From positions 1 through 24,424 of the forward strand of contig JBARKJ010000020.1 of the NCBI GenBank assembly GCA_049801375.1: a stretch of DNA of 24,424 nucleotides, written 5' to 3'. Positions 14,394 through 22,394 of this stretch are shown piece after piece; the stretch's first letter is position 1; each line of letters begins with the position of its first letter. The notes under the pieces were generated by a model. That model did no database searches. It saw only the letters and a program-made list of their open reading frames with translations, and was not told the origin of the DNA. The stretch comes from JBARKJ01 sp049801375 (GTDB taxonomy: Bacteria > Nitrospirota > JACRHJ01). The position numbers and the translations under genes are program-made.

Positions 14394-16132
14394 GCGGCTT
14401 TCAGGAGTTCCTTTTTAAGCTCTTCCGGGTCTTCGATAGGCGCGGCGCAGATGAAGCCCTTGCAGAGATACGCCGCGGCCTTTCCGTCCGCTTTATAGCC
14501 CCGCCCGGCAATCTCGGCCTCGTCGCGCCCGAAGTCCATCAGCCGGATTACGCGCCTCGGGGTAAAAGATTTCCCAGCGGCATCGGCTAAGGCAGTCATA
14601 TCGGGGTTCCCGGACTTGCCCGTGATATGCAGTTCCAGCGCGGGCTTAATAAAGAAATCGGATGCTAGAGCATAGTTGGCAGCCATATAGGAAAATTGCC
14701 TAAAACTCTCCGCGAAAGGCAGGAGGCAGGCTTCGGCCATCTTCAGAAACCTTTCCGTACCCGTCAGTACCCAGAGCGTCTTTAGCGATACCGACATTTC
14801 GGAATTCTCCGCCATCGGCTTCGCCCGGTCGGCCAGCGCCCCCACCGCTTCATGGTCCTCCGGCAGGTCGAAAAACCCTTCGAATTCCGCGTCCCAGTGA
14901 GTCCTCTCCAGGTAATCGAGCAGGAGCATCGCGTCAAGTAGACGCTTTTCCTCGCCCGTGAGCTGATACATGTAAAGGAGCGTCTTAATCGCGGCGGATG
15001 AGTCTTGCAGAAGGCCCGGCCTTTTCGGGTATTCGTCCAGGTAATGGTACAGGCCGCCGTCCGGCGTTTTCATCTTCGAAAGGACATAATCCACCGCGCT
15101 TTCGGCCCTCTCCCTGTAGCGTATCTCACCCAGCGTCTCCCATGCCGAAAGGAACGCGTACGCCGCCTTCATGTTCAGGTTAGTATACAGCGTATGGTCC
15201 ACATAGGGCGGCGTCATTGATAGCCTTTCCGCAAGCGGCAGTCCGTAGTATTCCTCGTCCGCGTCCTGGCTCCCGCAGAAATAGCCCTCCTTGTCCCAGA
15301 GCCATTCCTCAATGTATTTCAGCGTACCGAGAGCGACCGTCCTCCACTTCTCGTTACCCGTCAGCCGGAACGCGTTCAGATAATTTACAACCAGCGCCGC
15401 GTTGGATTCCATCATCTTCTCGAAATGCGGCACGGTCCAGTCCCGCGTCACGGAATACCTGAAAAATCCTCCCATGACGTGGTCGTACATCCCATAGGAT
15501 GACATCCCTTCGAGCGTCTTTTCGGACATCTCAAGGTATTCTTTATTGCCCGTGTCTATGTAGGATACAAGGAGCAGGTCGTTTGCATCCGCCATCGGGA
15601 ACTTCGGCTCCGTCCCGAAACCGCCGTGGACAGGCTCGAACTCCTTCTCAATCTCCTGAAGGACTTCCGCAGCAACGTCTCCGGGAAGCGCGTCCGGCCT
15701 TTGCTGGCGGTAGGCCAGAAGCTCAGCCTGCTTTCCCTCCCGGACCTGGGCCGCCCTCTCCATTACACGGCCCTTGTTCTCCTGATAGAACCTGTCCACC
15801 TCCTCCAGCGTCTCCAGGAGCTTGTCCGGCGGCATGTAGGTCGCACCCAGGAGGACCTCGCCTGTCGGCGTAAGTATGGCCGTGGTAGGCCAGCCGCCCA
15901 TGTTGTAGCGCTCGTTGACGTCTGGCATCCTGTCCGTATCCACGCGTACGGGCACATAGCGCATATTGATTATGGCGGAGGTATTTTTATCCGAGTAAGA
16001 AGTATCGTCCATGACATGGCACCAGTGGCACCAGACGGCGGAGATATCCAGAAGCACGAGCTTCCCGTCGCGCTCCGCCTCCGCGAACGCTTCACTGCCC
16101 CACTCGCGCCACTTGACCAGGTTAGGCCGCAT
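14390..16132 (-). CDS. DUF255 / thioredoxin-domain protein (YyaL, SPATA20 family)
   Basis: 580 residues. The N-terminal thioredoxin-like domain (about 1-115) carries the family motif VWCHWCHVM with Cys35 and Cys38, and the cis-Pro region is GGWPTTAILTPTG. The remainder is an alpha/alpha barrel resembling N-acylglucosamine epimerase folds, with repeated blocks such as GGFGTEPKFP, GGFFRYSVTRDW and VPHFEKMM. Family members are usually 650-700 residues, so this one is on the short side but has all core blocks. The molecular role of the family is not settled. It follows the 65-residue protein gene with no gap (TAGATG). Confidence 0.93.
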   Translation of the reverse strand: MRPNLVKWREWGSEAFAEAERDGKLVLLDISAVWCHWCHVMDDTSYSDKNTSAIINMRYVPVRVDTDRMPDVNERYNMGGWPTTAILTPTGEVLLGATYMPPDKLLETLEEVDRFYQENKGRVMERAAQVREGKQAELLAYRQQRPDALPGDVAAEVLQEIEKEFEPVHGGFGTEPKFPMADANDLLLVSYIDTGNKEYLEMSEKTLEGMSSYGMYDHVMGGFFRYSVTRDWTVPHFEKMMESNAALVVNYLNAFRLTGNEKWRTVALGTLKYIEEWLWDKEGYFCGSQDADEEYYGLPLAERLSMTPPYVDHTLYTNLNMKAAYAFLSAWETLGEIRYRERAESAVDYVLSKMKTPDGGLYHYLDEYPKRPGLLQDSSAAIKTLLYMYQLTGEEKRLLDAMLLLDYLERTHWDAEFEGFFDLPEDHEAVGALADRAKPMAENSEMSVSLKTLWVLTGTERFLKMAEACLLPFAESFRQFSYMAANYALASDFFIKPALELHITGKSGNPDMTALADAAGKSFTPRRVIRLMDFGRDEAEIAGRGYKADGKAAAYLCKGFICAAPIEDPEELKKELLKAA

Positions 16133-16330
16133 CTATTGTTCGTAAGCAAGGACCCGGATGACGCCCTGGGTCTCGCCTTCCTCGGCTGTCAATACCGCGT
16201 CGCTCACGGAGATAATCTTTGTTATCTTGTTGTCCTGGATGAACTTGTTCACTTCGTCGTCCAGGGCATGCAGCTCGCGCTGGGTCTCGAATATCTTAAG
16301 GACCTGGCCGAACGTCTTAACCTTTACCAT
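16133..16330 (-). CDS. Small conserved-looking protein, 65 residues
   Basis: Starts one base after the ferredoxin stop, with GGAGGA overlapping the ferredoxin end, so translation is likely coupled. The protein is compact and mixed alpha/beta: a helix (12-35: FETQRELHALDDEVNKFIQD), then KITKIISVSDAVL and GVIRVLAYE strands. The helix-then-two-strands plan recalls the Cse60-type small proteins, but the match is by eye and weak. No cysteine or signal peptide. Function unknown; its place between a ferredoxin and a thioredoxin-fold protein suggests a redox setting. Confidence 0.75.
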   Translation of the reverse strand: MVKVKTFGQVLKIFETQRELHALDDEVNKFIQDNKITKIISVSDAVLTAEEGETQGVIRVLAYEQ

Positions 16331-16331
16331 T

Positions 16332-16526
16332 TCAGTCCTCCTTCCAAGATATCGCCTCGATCGGGCAGGAATCTATGGCCTCCTGTATCACGTCCTCCGG
16401 GTCGCCCGTGGGGTTATAGACTTCCGCGAGGTCGTCATTGTCCAGCTTTAGCGTATTGGGAGCGATTTCCGTACAGAGCCCGCAGCTCGTGCAGAGCCTT
16501 TTGTCCACGACCGGCACTTTCGCCAT
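16332..16526 (-). CDS. Single-cluster [4Fe-4S] ferredoxin
   Basis: 64 residues. Cys12, Cys15 and Cys18 form CxxCxxC (LCTSCGLC), and Cys54 in DSCPIEAI supplies the fourth ligand. Only one cluster is expected, as in Thermotoga or Desulfovibrio type ferredoxins that carry single electrons in the cytoplasm. It heads a three-gene operon with the 65-residue protein and the DUF255 protein. A GGAGAGG ribosome binding site and an extended -10 lie upstream. Confidence 0.95.
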   Translation of the reverse strand: MAKVPVVDKRLCTSCGLCTEIAPNTLKLDNDDLAEVYNPTGDPEDVIQEAIDSCPIEAISWKED

Positions 16527-16556
16527 TTTTCACCTCTCCTTGTTGGTCTTAATCAA

Positions 16557-16565
16557 AGTATATCA
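16557..16565 (-). promoter_or_regulatory. Extended -10 promoter element for the ferredoxin operon
   Basis: Minus strand TGATATACT, with no strong -35 at 17 bases. It lies in the gap between the ribonucleotide reductase and ferredoxin genes and gives a leader of about 25 bases. Confidence 0.5.
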
Positions 16566-16598
16566 TGCCCCCGAACCTAAAGAAAATTAGTGGAAAAT

Positions 16599-18341
16599 TT
16601 AAGTTAAGCATACCCGGCACGCCGACGGCTGGTCCGCACGGGACAGCACCTGCTCATTCTTAGAGCCGTAACGGTAAACGGTTATGCCCTTGCACCCCAG
16701 TTTGTACGCGAGGGAATAAATTTTTTCGACGTCTGAGGGCGTCGCATCCTCCGGCAGGTTGATCGTCTTGGAGACAGCGTTATCGGTATATTTCTGGAAC
16801 TCCGCCTGCATCATCACGTGCCGCTCCGGTGGTATCTCCAGGGCCGTCTTGAAAACCTCCCTCACCTTTTGCGGCACTCCCGGAAGCCTCGACACGCCGC
16901 CCTTCACGTCCAGGTCCTTAAGCAGGGAATCCGAATAGAACCCTTCCTTTTTCGCCCTGTCAAAGAAAACGCGGTTGACCTCCCGAAGTTCCGAGCCGTC
17001 CAGGACCCTTCGGACGAACGAGAGCGCGAAAAGAGGCTCGATGCCGCTGGAAGTCCCGGCGATAATGCTTATGGTCCCGGTAGGCGCGACCGTGGTTACG
17101 GTGGCGTTCCGCATGTACTTAAGACCCTTTTTCTCCCAGACGCTTCCGGGGAAGTTCGGAAAACTGCCGCGCTCGCGGCCCAATTCTGAGGACTTTTTCA
17201 CCGCCTCATCATTGATAAATTTCATCACTTCCCCACCGAGCTTCAGCGCGTCGTCCGAGTCGTACGGGATATCCAGCATTACCAGCATATCGGCAAAGCC
17301 CATAACCCCCAGTCCAATTTTGCGGTTGGCTCGCGTGATGCGAGTTATCTCCGGGAGGGGATAGATGCTTGCGTCTATTACGTTGTCCAAAAACTGCACA
17401 CCGTCTCTTACCACATATCGGAGGTTCTCCCAGTCCATGCGTCCGTTGACGACGAACCGGCTTAAGTTTATGGAGCCCAGGTTGCATGACTCGTACGGCA
17501 GAAGGGGCTGCTCTCCGCAGGGGTTCGTCGCCTCTATAACGCCTGCCGCCGGAGTCGGGTTTGCGGCATTTATCCTGTCTATGAAAATCACGCCGGGGTC
17601 GCCGGTCTTCCAGGCCATCAGGGCTATTAAATCCCATGCCTCCCGCGCCCGCATCCGTCCCGTTTCTCTGCCGTCCCTGGGGTTTATCAGCGAGTATTCC
17701 CCGTCTTCGTCCAGCGCCCGCATGAAGGAATCAGGGATGCTGACGGAGAGGTTGAAGTTACGGAAGGCCCCGTTCTCTTTCGCCCTGGTGAACGCCTCTA
17801 TATCCGGGTGGTCGATGCGCAGTATCCCCATGTTCGCCCCGCGCCGCCTGCCGCCCTGCTTTATCACATCCGTCGCCTGGTCGAAAATCCTCATAAATGA
17901 TACCGGGCCGGAGGCTACCTCGCCGGTGGATTTTACGATGTCGTCCTTTGGCCTGAGACGCGAGAAAGAAAACCCGGTCCCGCCCCCGGACTGGTGGATA
18001 CGGGCCATCGCCGAGAGCGCCCCGAAGATTTTTTTTACACTGTCTCCGACCGGTATGACAAAACATGCGGAGTATTGTTTGATCGATGTGCCCGCGTTCA
18101 TCAGGGTAGGGGAGTTCGGAAGGAACCTCAACTCAGACATCATCCGGTAATAGATTTCGCTGCGTTTAGCTTTTGTGCCGGGCGAGTATTTTTCATCCGC
18201 GGCGGCGATGGTCTTTGCCACCCTGCGGAAAAGCCCCTCCGGCGTCTCGATGACTTTGCCCGTGCGGTTTTTCCTTAAGTACCTTCTCTCCAGCACGCGC
18301 AGGGCGTTGTCCGTAAGAGGGATCCCGTTATTACCGCTCAA
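16599..18341 (-). CDS. nrdJ: Vitamin B12-dependent (class II) ribonucleotide reductase
   Basis: Makes deoxyribonucleotides with adenosylcobalamin, needing no oxygen. I chose TTG at 18339-18341, which overlaps the AmrS stop (TTGA) with GGGAG upstream, giving 580 residues. A frame 37 codons longer overlaps AmrS by more than 110 bases and has no ribosome binding site. Motifs in the 580-residue numbering are LTDNALRVLERRYL near 9-22, Cys93 in YSACFVIPVGD as one redox Cys, NPCGEQPLLPYESCNLG with radical Cys275 (and Cys286), and PTGTISIIAGTSSGIEP. The C-terminal SACRVC provides the CxxC pair (575, 578) for re-reduction. It is the short form without an ATP-cone domain. It is the last gene of the operon starting at desulforedoxin. 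Confidence 0.95.
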   Translation of the reverse strand: MSGNNGIPLTDNALRVLERRYLRKNRTGKVIETPEGLFRRVAKTIAAADEKYSPGTKAKRSEIYYRMMSELRFLPNSPTLMNAGTSIKQYSACFVIPVGDSVKKIFGALSAMARIHQSGGGTGFSFSRLRPKDDIVKSTGEVASGPVSFMRIFDQATDVIKQGGRRRGANMGILRIDHPDIEAFTRAKENGAFRNFNLSVSIPDSFMRALDEDGEYSLINPRDGRETGRMRAREAWDLIALMAWKTGDPGVIFIDRINAANPTPAAGVIEATNPCGEQPLLPYESCNLGSINLSRFVVNGRMDWENLRYVVRDGVQFLDNVIDASIYPLPEITRITRANRKIGLGVMGFADMLVMLDIPYDSDDALKLGGEVMKFINDEAVKKSSELGRERGSFPNFPGSVWEKKGLKYMRNATVTTVAPTGTISIIAGTSSGIEPLFALSFVRRVLDGSELREVNRVFFDRAKKEGFYSDSLLKDLDVKGGVSRLPGVPQKVREVFKTALEIPPERHVMMQAEFQKYTDNAVSKTINLPEDATPSDVEKIYSLAYKLGCKGITVYRYGSKNEQVLSRADQPSACRVCLT

Positions 18342-19345
18342 AGACCCGCTCCCGCTATCTTGGCGCCGCATCCGCATGCGCCGTTCTTGGTATAATTGCC
18401 GGTCATTATATTGCCGTAGCGTGTAATCAATATCTTGCCGCACGCGGGGCAAGGCGTATCCTCGCCGCCCTGGCCCGGCGCGTTCCCTTCGTAAACGTAT
18501 TTCAGCCCTTCTTCGATTCCTATTCTCCGCGCCATAGACAGGGTGGAAAGTGGAGTCGGGGGCTGGTCTGTAAGCTTATAAGTCGGATAAAAGCGTGAGA
18601 CGTGCCAGGGTATCTCCGGGTTTATGGAGACGATGAAACGGGCGATGGAGCGAAGCTCCTCCTCCGAATCGTTATGGCCGGGGATTACAAGGGTCGTAAG
18701 TTCTATCCATATTCCGGAGTCGTAATAATTTTTTATGGACTCCAGCACCAGTTCGAGTTTGGCCCCGCAGACCTTTCTGTAGAACTCCTCGGTAAATCCT
18801 TTCAGGTCTATATTGGCCGCATCGAGATACGGCTTTATCGTCTTAAGGGCTTCGGGCGTAATGTAGCCGTTCGTGACGAACACGTTCTTTATTCCGGCGT
18901 CAACCGCGAGTTTTGCCGTATCGAACGCCAGCTCGAAAAACACGGTAGGTTCGGTATAGGTGTACGCAATGCTCTTGCAGCCGGACTTTAACGCCTCGTC
19001 CACTATCGACTGCGGTGAGACAGCCTCTCCGATTATCGCCTTGATGTCTCTGGGCATCTGGGCGATATCGGCGTTCTGGCAGAAGAGGCACTTGAAATTG
19101 CAGCCAGGTGTGGCTATGGAGTATGAGCGGGAGCCTGGGTAGAAATGGAAGAGCGGTTTCTTTTCTATCGGGTCGATATGCCGGGCGATGACCTTGTCGT
19201 AAACGAGAGTATAGAGGATGCCGTCCCTGTTCTCCCGGACCTGGCATACGCCCTTTGAGCCTTCAGGGATTTTGCACCGGTGTCCGCATAAGAAGCAGTA
19301 GACTTTTTTATCTTCAAGCGGCTCCCACAGAGAAGCCTGTTTCAT
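18338..19345 (-). CDS. amrS: Radical SAM enzyme, AmrS-like (pyruvate-formate-lyase-activating family, COG1180)
   Basis: 335 residues. The radical SAM cluster motif CNFKCLFC uses Cys82, Cys86 and Cys89 to bind a [4Fe-4S] cluster. An N-terminal zinc-like site (Cys17, Cys20, Cys24, Cys34) and a C-terminal CPAC plus CGCG are typical of the AmmeMemoRadiSam radical enzyme rather than glycyl-radical activases. Other blocks are YTYTEPTVFFE, NIDLKGFTEEFYRKVCGA and VSRFYPTYKLTD. The usual AMMECR1 and MEMO1-type partner domains are absent from this protein and from the window. The ATG has GGGAGG upstream, 19 bases after the SDR stop. The true reaction is unknown. Confidence 0.92.
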   Translation of the reverse strand: MKQASLWEPLEDKKVYCFLCGHRCKIPEGSKGVCQVRENRDGILYTLVYDKVIARHIDPIEKKPLFHFYPGSRSYSIATPGCNFKCLFCQNADIAQMPRDIKAIIGEAVSPQSIVDEALKSGCKSIAYTYTEPTVFFELAFDTAKLAVDAGIKNVFVTNGYITPEALKTIKPYLDAANIDLKGFTEEFYRKVCGAKLELVLESIKNYYDSGIWIELTTLVIPGHNDSEEELRSIARFIVSINPEIPWHVSRFYPTYKLTDQPPTPLSTLSMARRIGIEEGLKYVYEGNAPGQGGEDTPCPACGKILITRYGNIMTGNYTKNGACGCGAKIAGAGL

Positions 19346-19364
19346 GAGAGGCCTCCCGGCCGCC

Positions 19365-20132
19365 TTATCCCATTACCCTTCCGCCGTCTACGGAGATGTT
19401 TGCGCCGGTAACGAAGCGGCCAAGGTCGGAGCAGAAAAAAAGGGCCGCCCCCGCTATGTCCTGAGGCTGGGCGAGCCTTCCAAGCGGCGTTGATTCCTTT
19501 ATCGCCCGGAGTACGGATTCGTTGGTATAAGGGGCCTCCTCCGTCAGGACAAAGCCCGGCGAAACCATGTTGACTGTAACCCCCCACGGTCCCGCTTCAG
19601 CGGCCAGATTCCTTGTGAAGCCTAAGAGCGACCCCATTGCCGAAGTGAGGGCGCTGTAACCTTTTATGGGCTGAAGAAGCATGTTGTTCCCTATATTCAC
19701 TATCCTGCCCCAGCCGCGCGACCTCATCCCGTCGGTTACCCGCCTGGATAAGTAATATGCGGGGCGGAGGATGCTGTCTATATGGTCCCGGTGTTCTTCC
19801 CAGGTCGACAGGGGAAACATGTTCCTGACAATGCGCCCATGCGCGTTGTTAACCAATATGTCCACGCCGCCGAAAGCGTTTTCAGCTTCCGATATCAGCG
19901 TATCAGCCCCTTCCCCGGCGGACACGTCCGCCTTGACTGAAATGACCGAAGGGTTTATCTCCCTGAGCGCGACGAGAGCAACTCCGCCCCTTTCCTCGTT
20001 GGAGAGGTAGTTAATGACGACGTTCGCCCCGGCATGAGCCAGGGCCGAAGCTATCGCAAAGCCTACCCCGCGCGAGGAGCCGGAGATTACGGCATTTTTC
20101 CCGGCAAGCGAAAGACTGTAGCCGGATGTCAT
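19365..20132 (-). CDS. Short-chain dehydrogenase/reductase-fold protein lacking the catalytic triad
   Basis: 255 residues with the full SDR fold. The cofactor-binding GSSRGVG (18-24), NNAHG (95-99), a substrate-loop SPGFVLTEE and the C-terminal DGGRVMG are all present. Aligned to FabG-type enzymes, the catalytic Ser, Tyr and Lys are Asn149 (NIGNN), Leu162 and Met166 (ALTSAM). The protein may therefore bind NAD(P) or a pterin or act as a scaffold rather than catalyse oxidoreduction. Its ATG overlaps the stop of the pterin-binding methyltransferase gene (ATGA), suggesting the two products are made in equal amount and may form a complex. The gene is otherwise intact, so it is not a decaying pseudogene. 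Confidence 0.85.
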   Translation of the reverse strand: MTSGYSLSLAGKNAVISGSSRGVGFAIASALAHAGANVVINYLSNEERGGVALVALREINPSVISVKADVSAGEGADTLISEAENAFGGVDILVNNAHGRIVRNMFPLSTWEEHRDHIDSILRPAYYLSRRVTDGMRSRGWGRIVNIGNNMLLQPIKGYSALTSAMGSLLGFTRNLAAEAGPWGVTVNMVSPGFVLTEEAPYTNESVLRAIKESTPLGRLAQPQDIAGAALFFCSDLGRFVTGANISVDGGRVMG

Positions 20133-20923
20133 GCCGCCGCGTCAACCTGCGAATATACAGTCTCGTTCCTAAACGCCCTGATCAGGCGCACGGTCCGCAT
20201 CGTCTCCTTGTCCAGAGCGTCCACGTATGCCGACCACAAACCAAGGCCGGCCAGCATGGCGAGGTAGGTGCTGTTTATCGCCGGACGCACACTCTTATCC
20301 GACCCGGCGGATATGTTCGAGAGCCAGCATGTGGTCCTAAGCGGCGGATCGACAAGCTCGCTTAAACCGTAAAGGGTCTGTTGCACCGCCACGGCCTGTT
20401 CCTGTCCGCGCACGTTCCCCGCTATGTGCAGGACCATCGGGTCCACGATAAGCCTACTGTTTGAAATCCCGGCAGAATTGGCCTTCTCAATAAGGTCTTC
20501 GATTATCGCCAGCCGCTCGTCCGCGTCCGCCGGGATTCCTTTGCGGACAGGGTAAATGACGAGGTCCGCGCCCGCCGCCTCGGCAAGACGCAGGATGCCG
20601 TCCATCTCCTTTACCCGCTGGTAATCGGCGGAAAAGTAATTGACGATTATCTTCTTTCCGGCGGCGCCCGCGGCGATTTCCTGGGCTTTCGGGTTCCGGC
20701 TGTCTATGGAAAGCGGCAGGCCCGCATCGCGCGCGCCGAGTACCGCCGTCTTCATGTATTTTTCGTCACCGTCCCCGTCAAGGCTAAGGCTGATATTAAG
20801 CATATCCGCCCCCGCATCCTTAAGGGCAAGGGCCTGACCGGCTATCCAATCCGTATTGCCAGTCCTGGCGGCAGATATAAACTCGCGGTTTTTGAAGCTC
20901 AGGTTACTCGCTATAGCAAGCAT
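20129..20923 (-). CDS. Pterin-binding methyltransferase-like protein (DHPS/AcsE superfamily)
   Basis: 264 residues, a TIM barrel of the pterin-binding family shared by dihydropteroate synthase and methyltetrahydrofolate:corrinoid methyltransferases. Visible blocks are DAGADMLNISLSLDGDGDE (36-54), PLSIDSRNPKAQEIA (70-84), KKIIVNYFSADY, DLVIYPVRKG, SRLIVDPMVLHIAGN and CWLSNISAGSDKSVRP. The lack of the dihydropteroate synthase pyrophosphate loop and the Wood-Ljungdahl-like spacing favour an AcsE or MtgA-type methyl transfer role. The corrinoid partner and other acetyl-CoA pathway genes are not in the window. AAAGGAGG precedes the ATG. It follows the NifU-like gene by 27 bases in the same operon. 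Confidence 0.85.
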   Translation of the reverse strand: MLAIASNLSFKNREFISAARTGNTDWIAGQALALKDAGADMLNISLSLDGDGDEKYMKTAVLGARDAGLPLSIDSRNPKAQEIAAGAAGKKIIVNYFSADYQRVKEMDGILRLAEAAGADLVIYPVRKGIPADADERLAIIEDLIEKANSAGISNSRLIVDPMVLHIAGNVRGQEQAVAVQQTLYGLSELVDPPLRTTCWLSNISAGSDKSVRPAINSTYLAMLAGLGLWSAYVDALDKETMRTVRLIRAFRNETVYSQVDAAA

Positions 20924-20950
20924 AACCTGCCTCCTTTCAATTGGCGGCGG

Positions 20951-21169
20951 TCAAACGTTGATAACCTCCGTCACCTCAGGCAACTCTTCCTTTATTGCGC
21001 GCTCCACGCCCATCTTGAGCGTCATCTGGGACATCGGGCAGCTTCCGCATGCCCCGACCAGGCGCACCTTCACCACGCTCCCCTCAACGCCGACAAGTTC
21101 CACGTTCCCGCCGTCTGCCTGGAGATGAGGCCTTATTTTATCCAGTATCGCTTCCACTTTCTCTTTCAT
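20951..21169 (-). CDS. NifU C-terminal-domain Fe-S scaffold
   Basis: 72 residues, only the NifU C-terminal (Nfu) domain. It has the helical start (MKEKVEAILDKIRPHLQADG) followed by VKVRLVGACGSCPMSQMTL with the cluster-binding CxxC (Cys41, Cys44). Such proteins carry or assemble [4Fe-4S] clusters. It sits between desulforedoxin and the methyltransferase-like gene, upstream of the radical SAM protein, so it could supply clusters for it. AGGAGC precedes the ATG at 21169. Confidence 0.95.
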   Translation of the reverse strand: MKEKVEAILDKIRPHLQADGGNVELVGVEGSVVKVRLVGACGSCPMSQMTLKMGVERAIKEELPEVTEVINV

Positions 21170-21187
21170 CGATATTGCTCCTGTTCT

Positions 21188-21304
21188 TTAGTCGATTTTA
21201 ACCATCGGTTCGCCGCAACATACAAGCTCTCCTGCCCCGCTTTCAATCACCTTCACCACTTGTCCGCATATTTCGCATTTATACGTCTTTCCCCCTTCGG
21301 CCAT
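21188..21304 (-). CDS. Desulforedoxin-type rubredoxin-like protein, 38 residues
   Basis: Tiny protein with four cysteines: CxxC (Cys10, Cys13 in YKCEICG) and adjacent Cys29-Cys30 (LVCCGEPM). This is the one-iron Fe(Cys)4 site of desulforedoxin, normally 36-38 residues and dimeric, which is also the N-terminal domain of desulfoferrodoxin. It is an electron carrier in sulfate reducers and other anaerobes. AAAAGGAGG lies seven bases before the ATG at 21302-21304. It begins the operon that runs to nrdJ. The lack of a superoxide-reductase domain is normal for this form. Confidence 0.93.
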   Translation of the reverse strand: MAEGGKTYKCEICGQVVKVIESGAGELVCCGEPMVKID

Positions 21305-21362
21305 CTCGTTCCTCCTTTTAAAAATAGCGAGATAAACACTATACTTATACCTGTCTGTTTCA

Positions 21363-21371
21363 ATTATATCA
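21363..21371 (-). promoter_or_regulatory. Extended -10 promoter element for the desulforedoxin-nrdJ operon
   Basis: Minus strand TGATATAAT; no clear -35 at 17 bases. The implied leader is about 50 bases, ending at the desulforedoxin ribosome binding site. Confidence 0.5.
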
Positions 21372-21394
21372 TAAGCTATGGTTTTGGCGGGCTT

Positions 21395-21703
21395 TTATTC
21401 GGGCGTATCCAACAGCTTAAGGGCCGCCTGGAGGCATTCTATTACGCCGTTTATGCCCGATACGGGCAGGGGAGTCAATATCGCCTCAAGGACTTCATCG
21501 CGCGTAGCTCCGGCTTTTAATGCCTGCGGGATGTGCGCGGCAACTCCCGGCGGGTAGTTCTGCGCCGTCATCGCGCCGATAAGTATTAGCTGTTTCGTCT
21601 TCGCATCCAGCGCGGGCGCGTCCATGACCGACTTGAAAAGGTCAAGGTACGCCTTACCGGGGCCGGGAAAATTAGTCAGGAAATCTTTAAATTCTTTGGA
21701 CAT
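21395..21703 (-). CDS. Carboxymuconolactone decarboxylase family protein
   Basis: 102 residues with the AhpD/CMD helical fold. It carries TKQLILIGAMTAQNYPPGVAAHIPQALKAG split over the usual block, then ATRDEVLEAI. The redox CxxC of AhpD is absent (NYPPG in that region), but His57 is in the conserved place, so it is likely closer to a decarboxylase-like or uncharacterised member. The start lies seven bases after the deoC stop with ATGAGG upstream, the last gene of the pabB-led operon. Confidence 0.85.
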   Translation of the reverse strand: MSKEFKDFLTNFPGPGKAYLDLFKSVMDAPALDAKTKQLILIGAMTAQNYPPGVAAHIPQALKAGATRDEVLEAILTPLPVSGINGVIECLQAALKLLDTPE

Positions 21704-21710
21704 GAAAACC

Positions 21711-22394
21711 TCATAACGCCGCGCCGCGCTTTTGCATGAACTCCTCGACGATGGCCACGCCGGAGGACGTGCCGATACGCTCCGCCCCGGCCTGTACCAT
21801 CTTGCAAAGCGTATCCAGGTCCCGGATGCCGCCCGACGCCTTTATCTTTGCCTTGCCGATTGCCCCGGCCTTCATTATCATTACGTCCGCGGGAGACGCG
21901 CCGTGTGTGCCGAACCCGGTAGAGGTCTTTACGAACTCCGCGCCGACCTCAGCCGAAAGCCTCGCCGCGCCGGCCTTTTCAGCGTCCGTGAGATAGCATG
22001 TCTCAATTATAACCTTATGCACCACGCCCGGGGTCAGGAGTATAAAATCCTTGAGCTGCCTCGCCACCGCCTCGAACTCACCGGCCTTGAAAAGCCCCAC
22101 GTTCATCACCACGTCCAGTTCCTGTGCGCCGGTGCGGACCGCCTCGACGCCTTCCATTACCTTCATTGCGGTGGTTCCGGAGCCCAGGGGGAAGTCGATT
22201 ACACAGCAGACCGTTACGCCCGTGCCCCGGAGCCTTTCCGCGGCGCGCGAGACGTAGCAAGGGTTCACGCAGACGGAGTGAAAAGAGTAATGCGTGGCCT
22301 CGTCGCATAACCTGTCCACATCCGCCGGGGACGCTGTCGGGGAGAGCAGGGTATGGTCGATTATCTGGGCAAGCTCTATCGCGTTTTCAAACAA
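21711..22394 (-). CDS. deoC: Deoxyribose-phosphate aldolase
   Basis: 227 residues. Cleaves 2-deoxyribose-5-phosphate to glyceraldehyde-3-phosphate and acetaldehyde. The Schiff-base lysine is Lys156 in FVKTSTGF, and the other active-site residues are Asp94 (ELDVVMNVG) and Lys185 (KIKASGGI). The length is normal for the bacterial short type. The start is TTG at 22392-22394, with GAGGTG five bases upstream, inside the last codons of the aminotransferase (19-base overlap), so translation is coupled. It is unusual to find deoC next to folate genes. Here it may be part of deoxynucleoside salvage, with the class II reductase nearby, but that link is inferred. Confidence 0.95.
   Translation of the reverse strand: MFENAIELAQIIDHTLLSPTASPADVDRLCDEATHYSFHSVCVNPCYVSRAAERLRGTGVTVCCVIDFPLGSGTTAMKVMEGVEAVRTGAQELDVVMNVGLFKAGEFEAVARQLKDFILLTPGVVHKVIIETCYLTDAEKAGAARLSAEVGAEFVKTSTGFGTHGASPADVMIMKAGAIGKAKIKASGGIRDLDTLCKMVQAGAERIGTSSGVAIVEEFMQKRGAAL

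Noticed and set aside
15626..16552. Plus-strand open frame opposite the DUF255/ferredoxin operon
   Set aside because: Antisense to three genes with clear motifs; no start signal.
17365..18150. Long plus-strand open frame opposite nrdJ
   Set aside because: It runs antisense to clear ribonucleotide reductase codons; GC-rich genes often give such shadow frames. No ribosome binding site or known motif.
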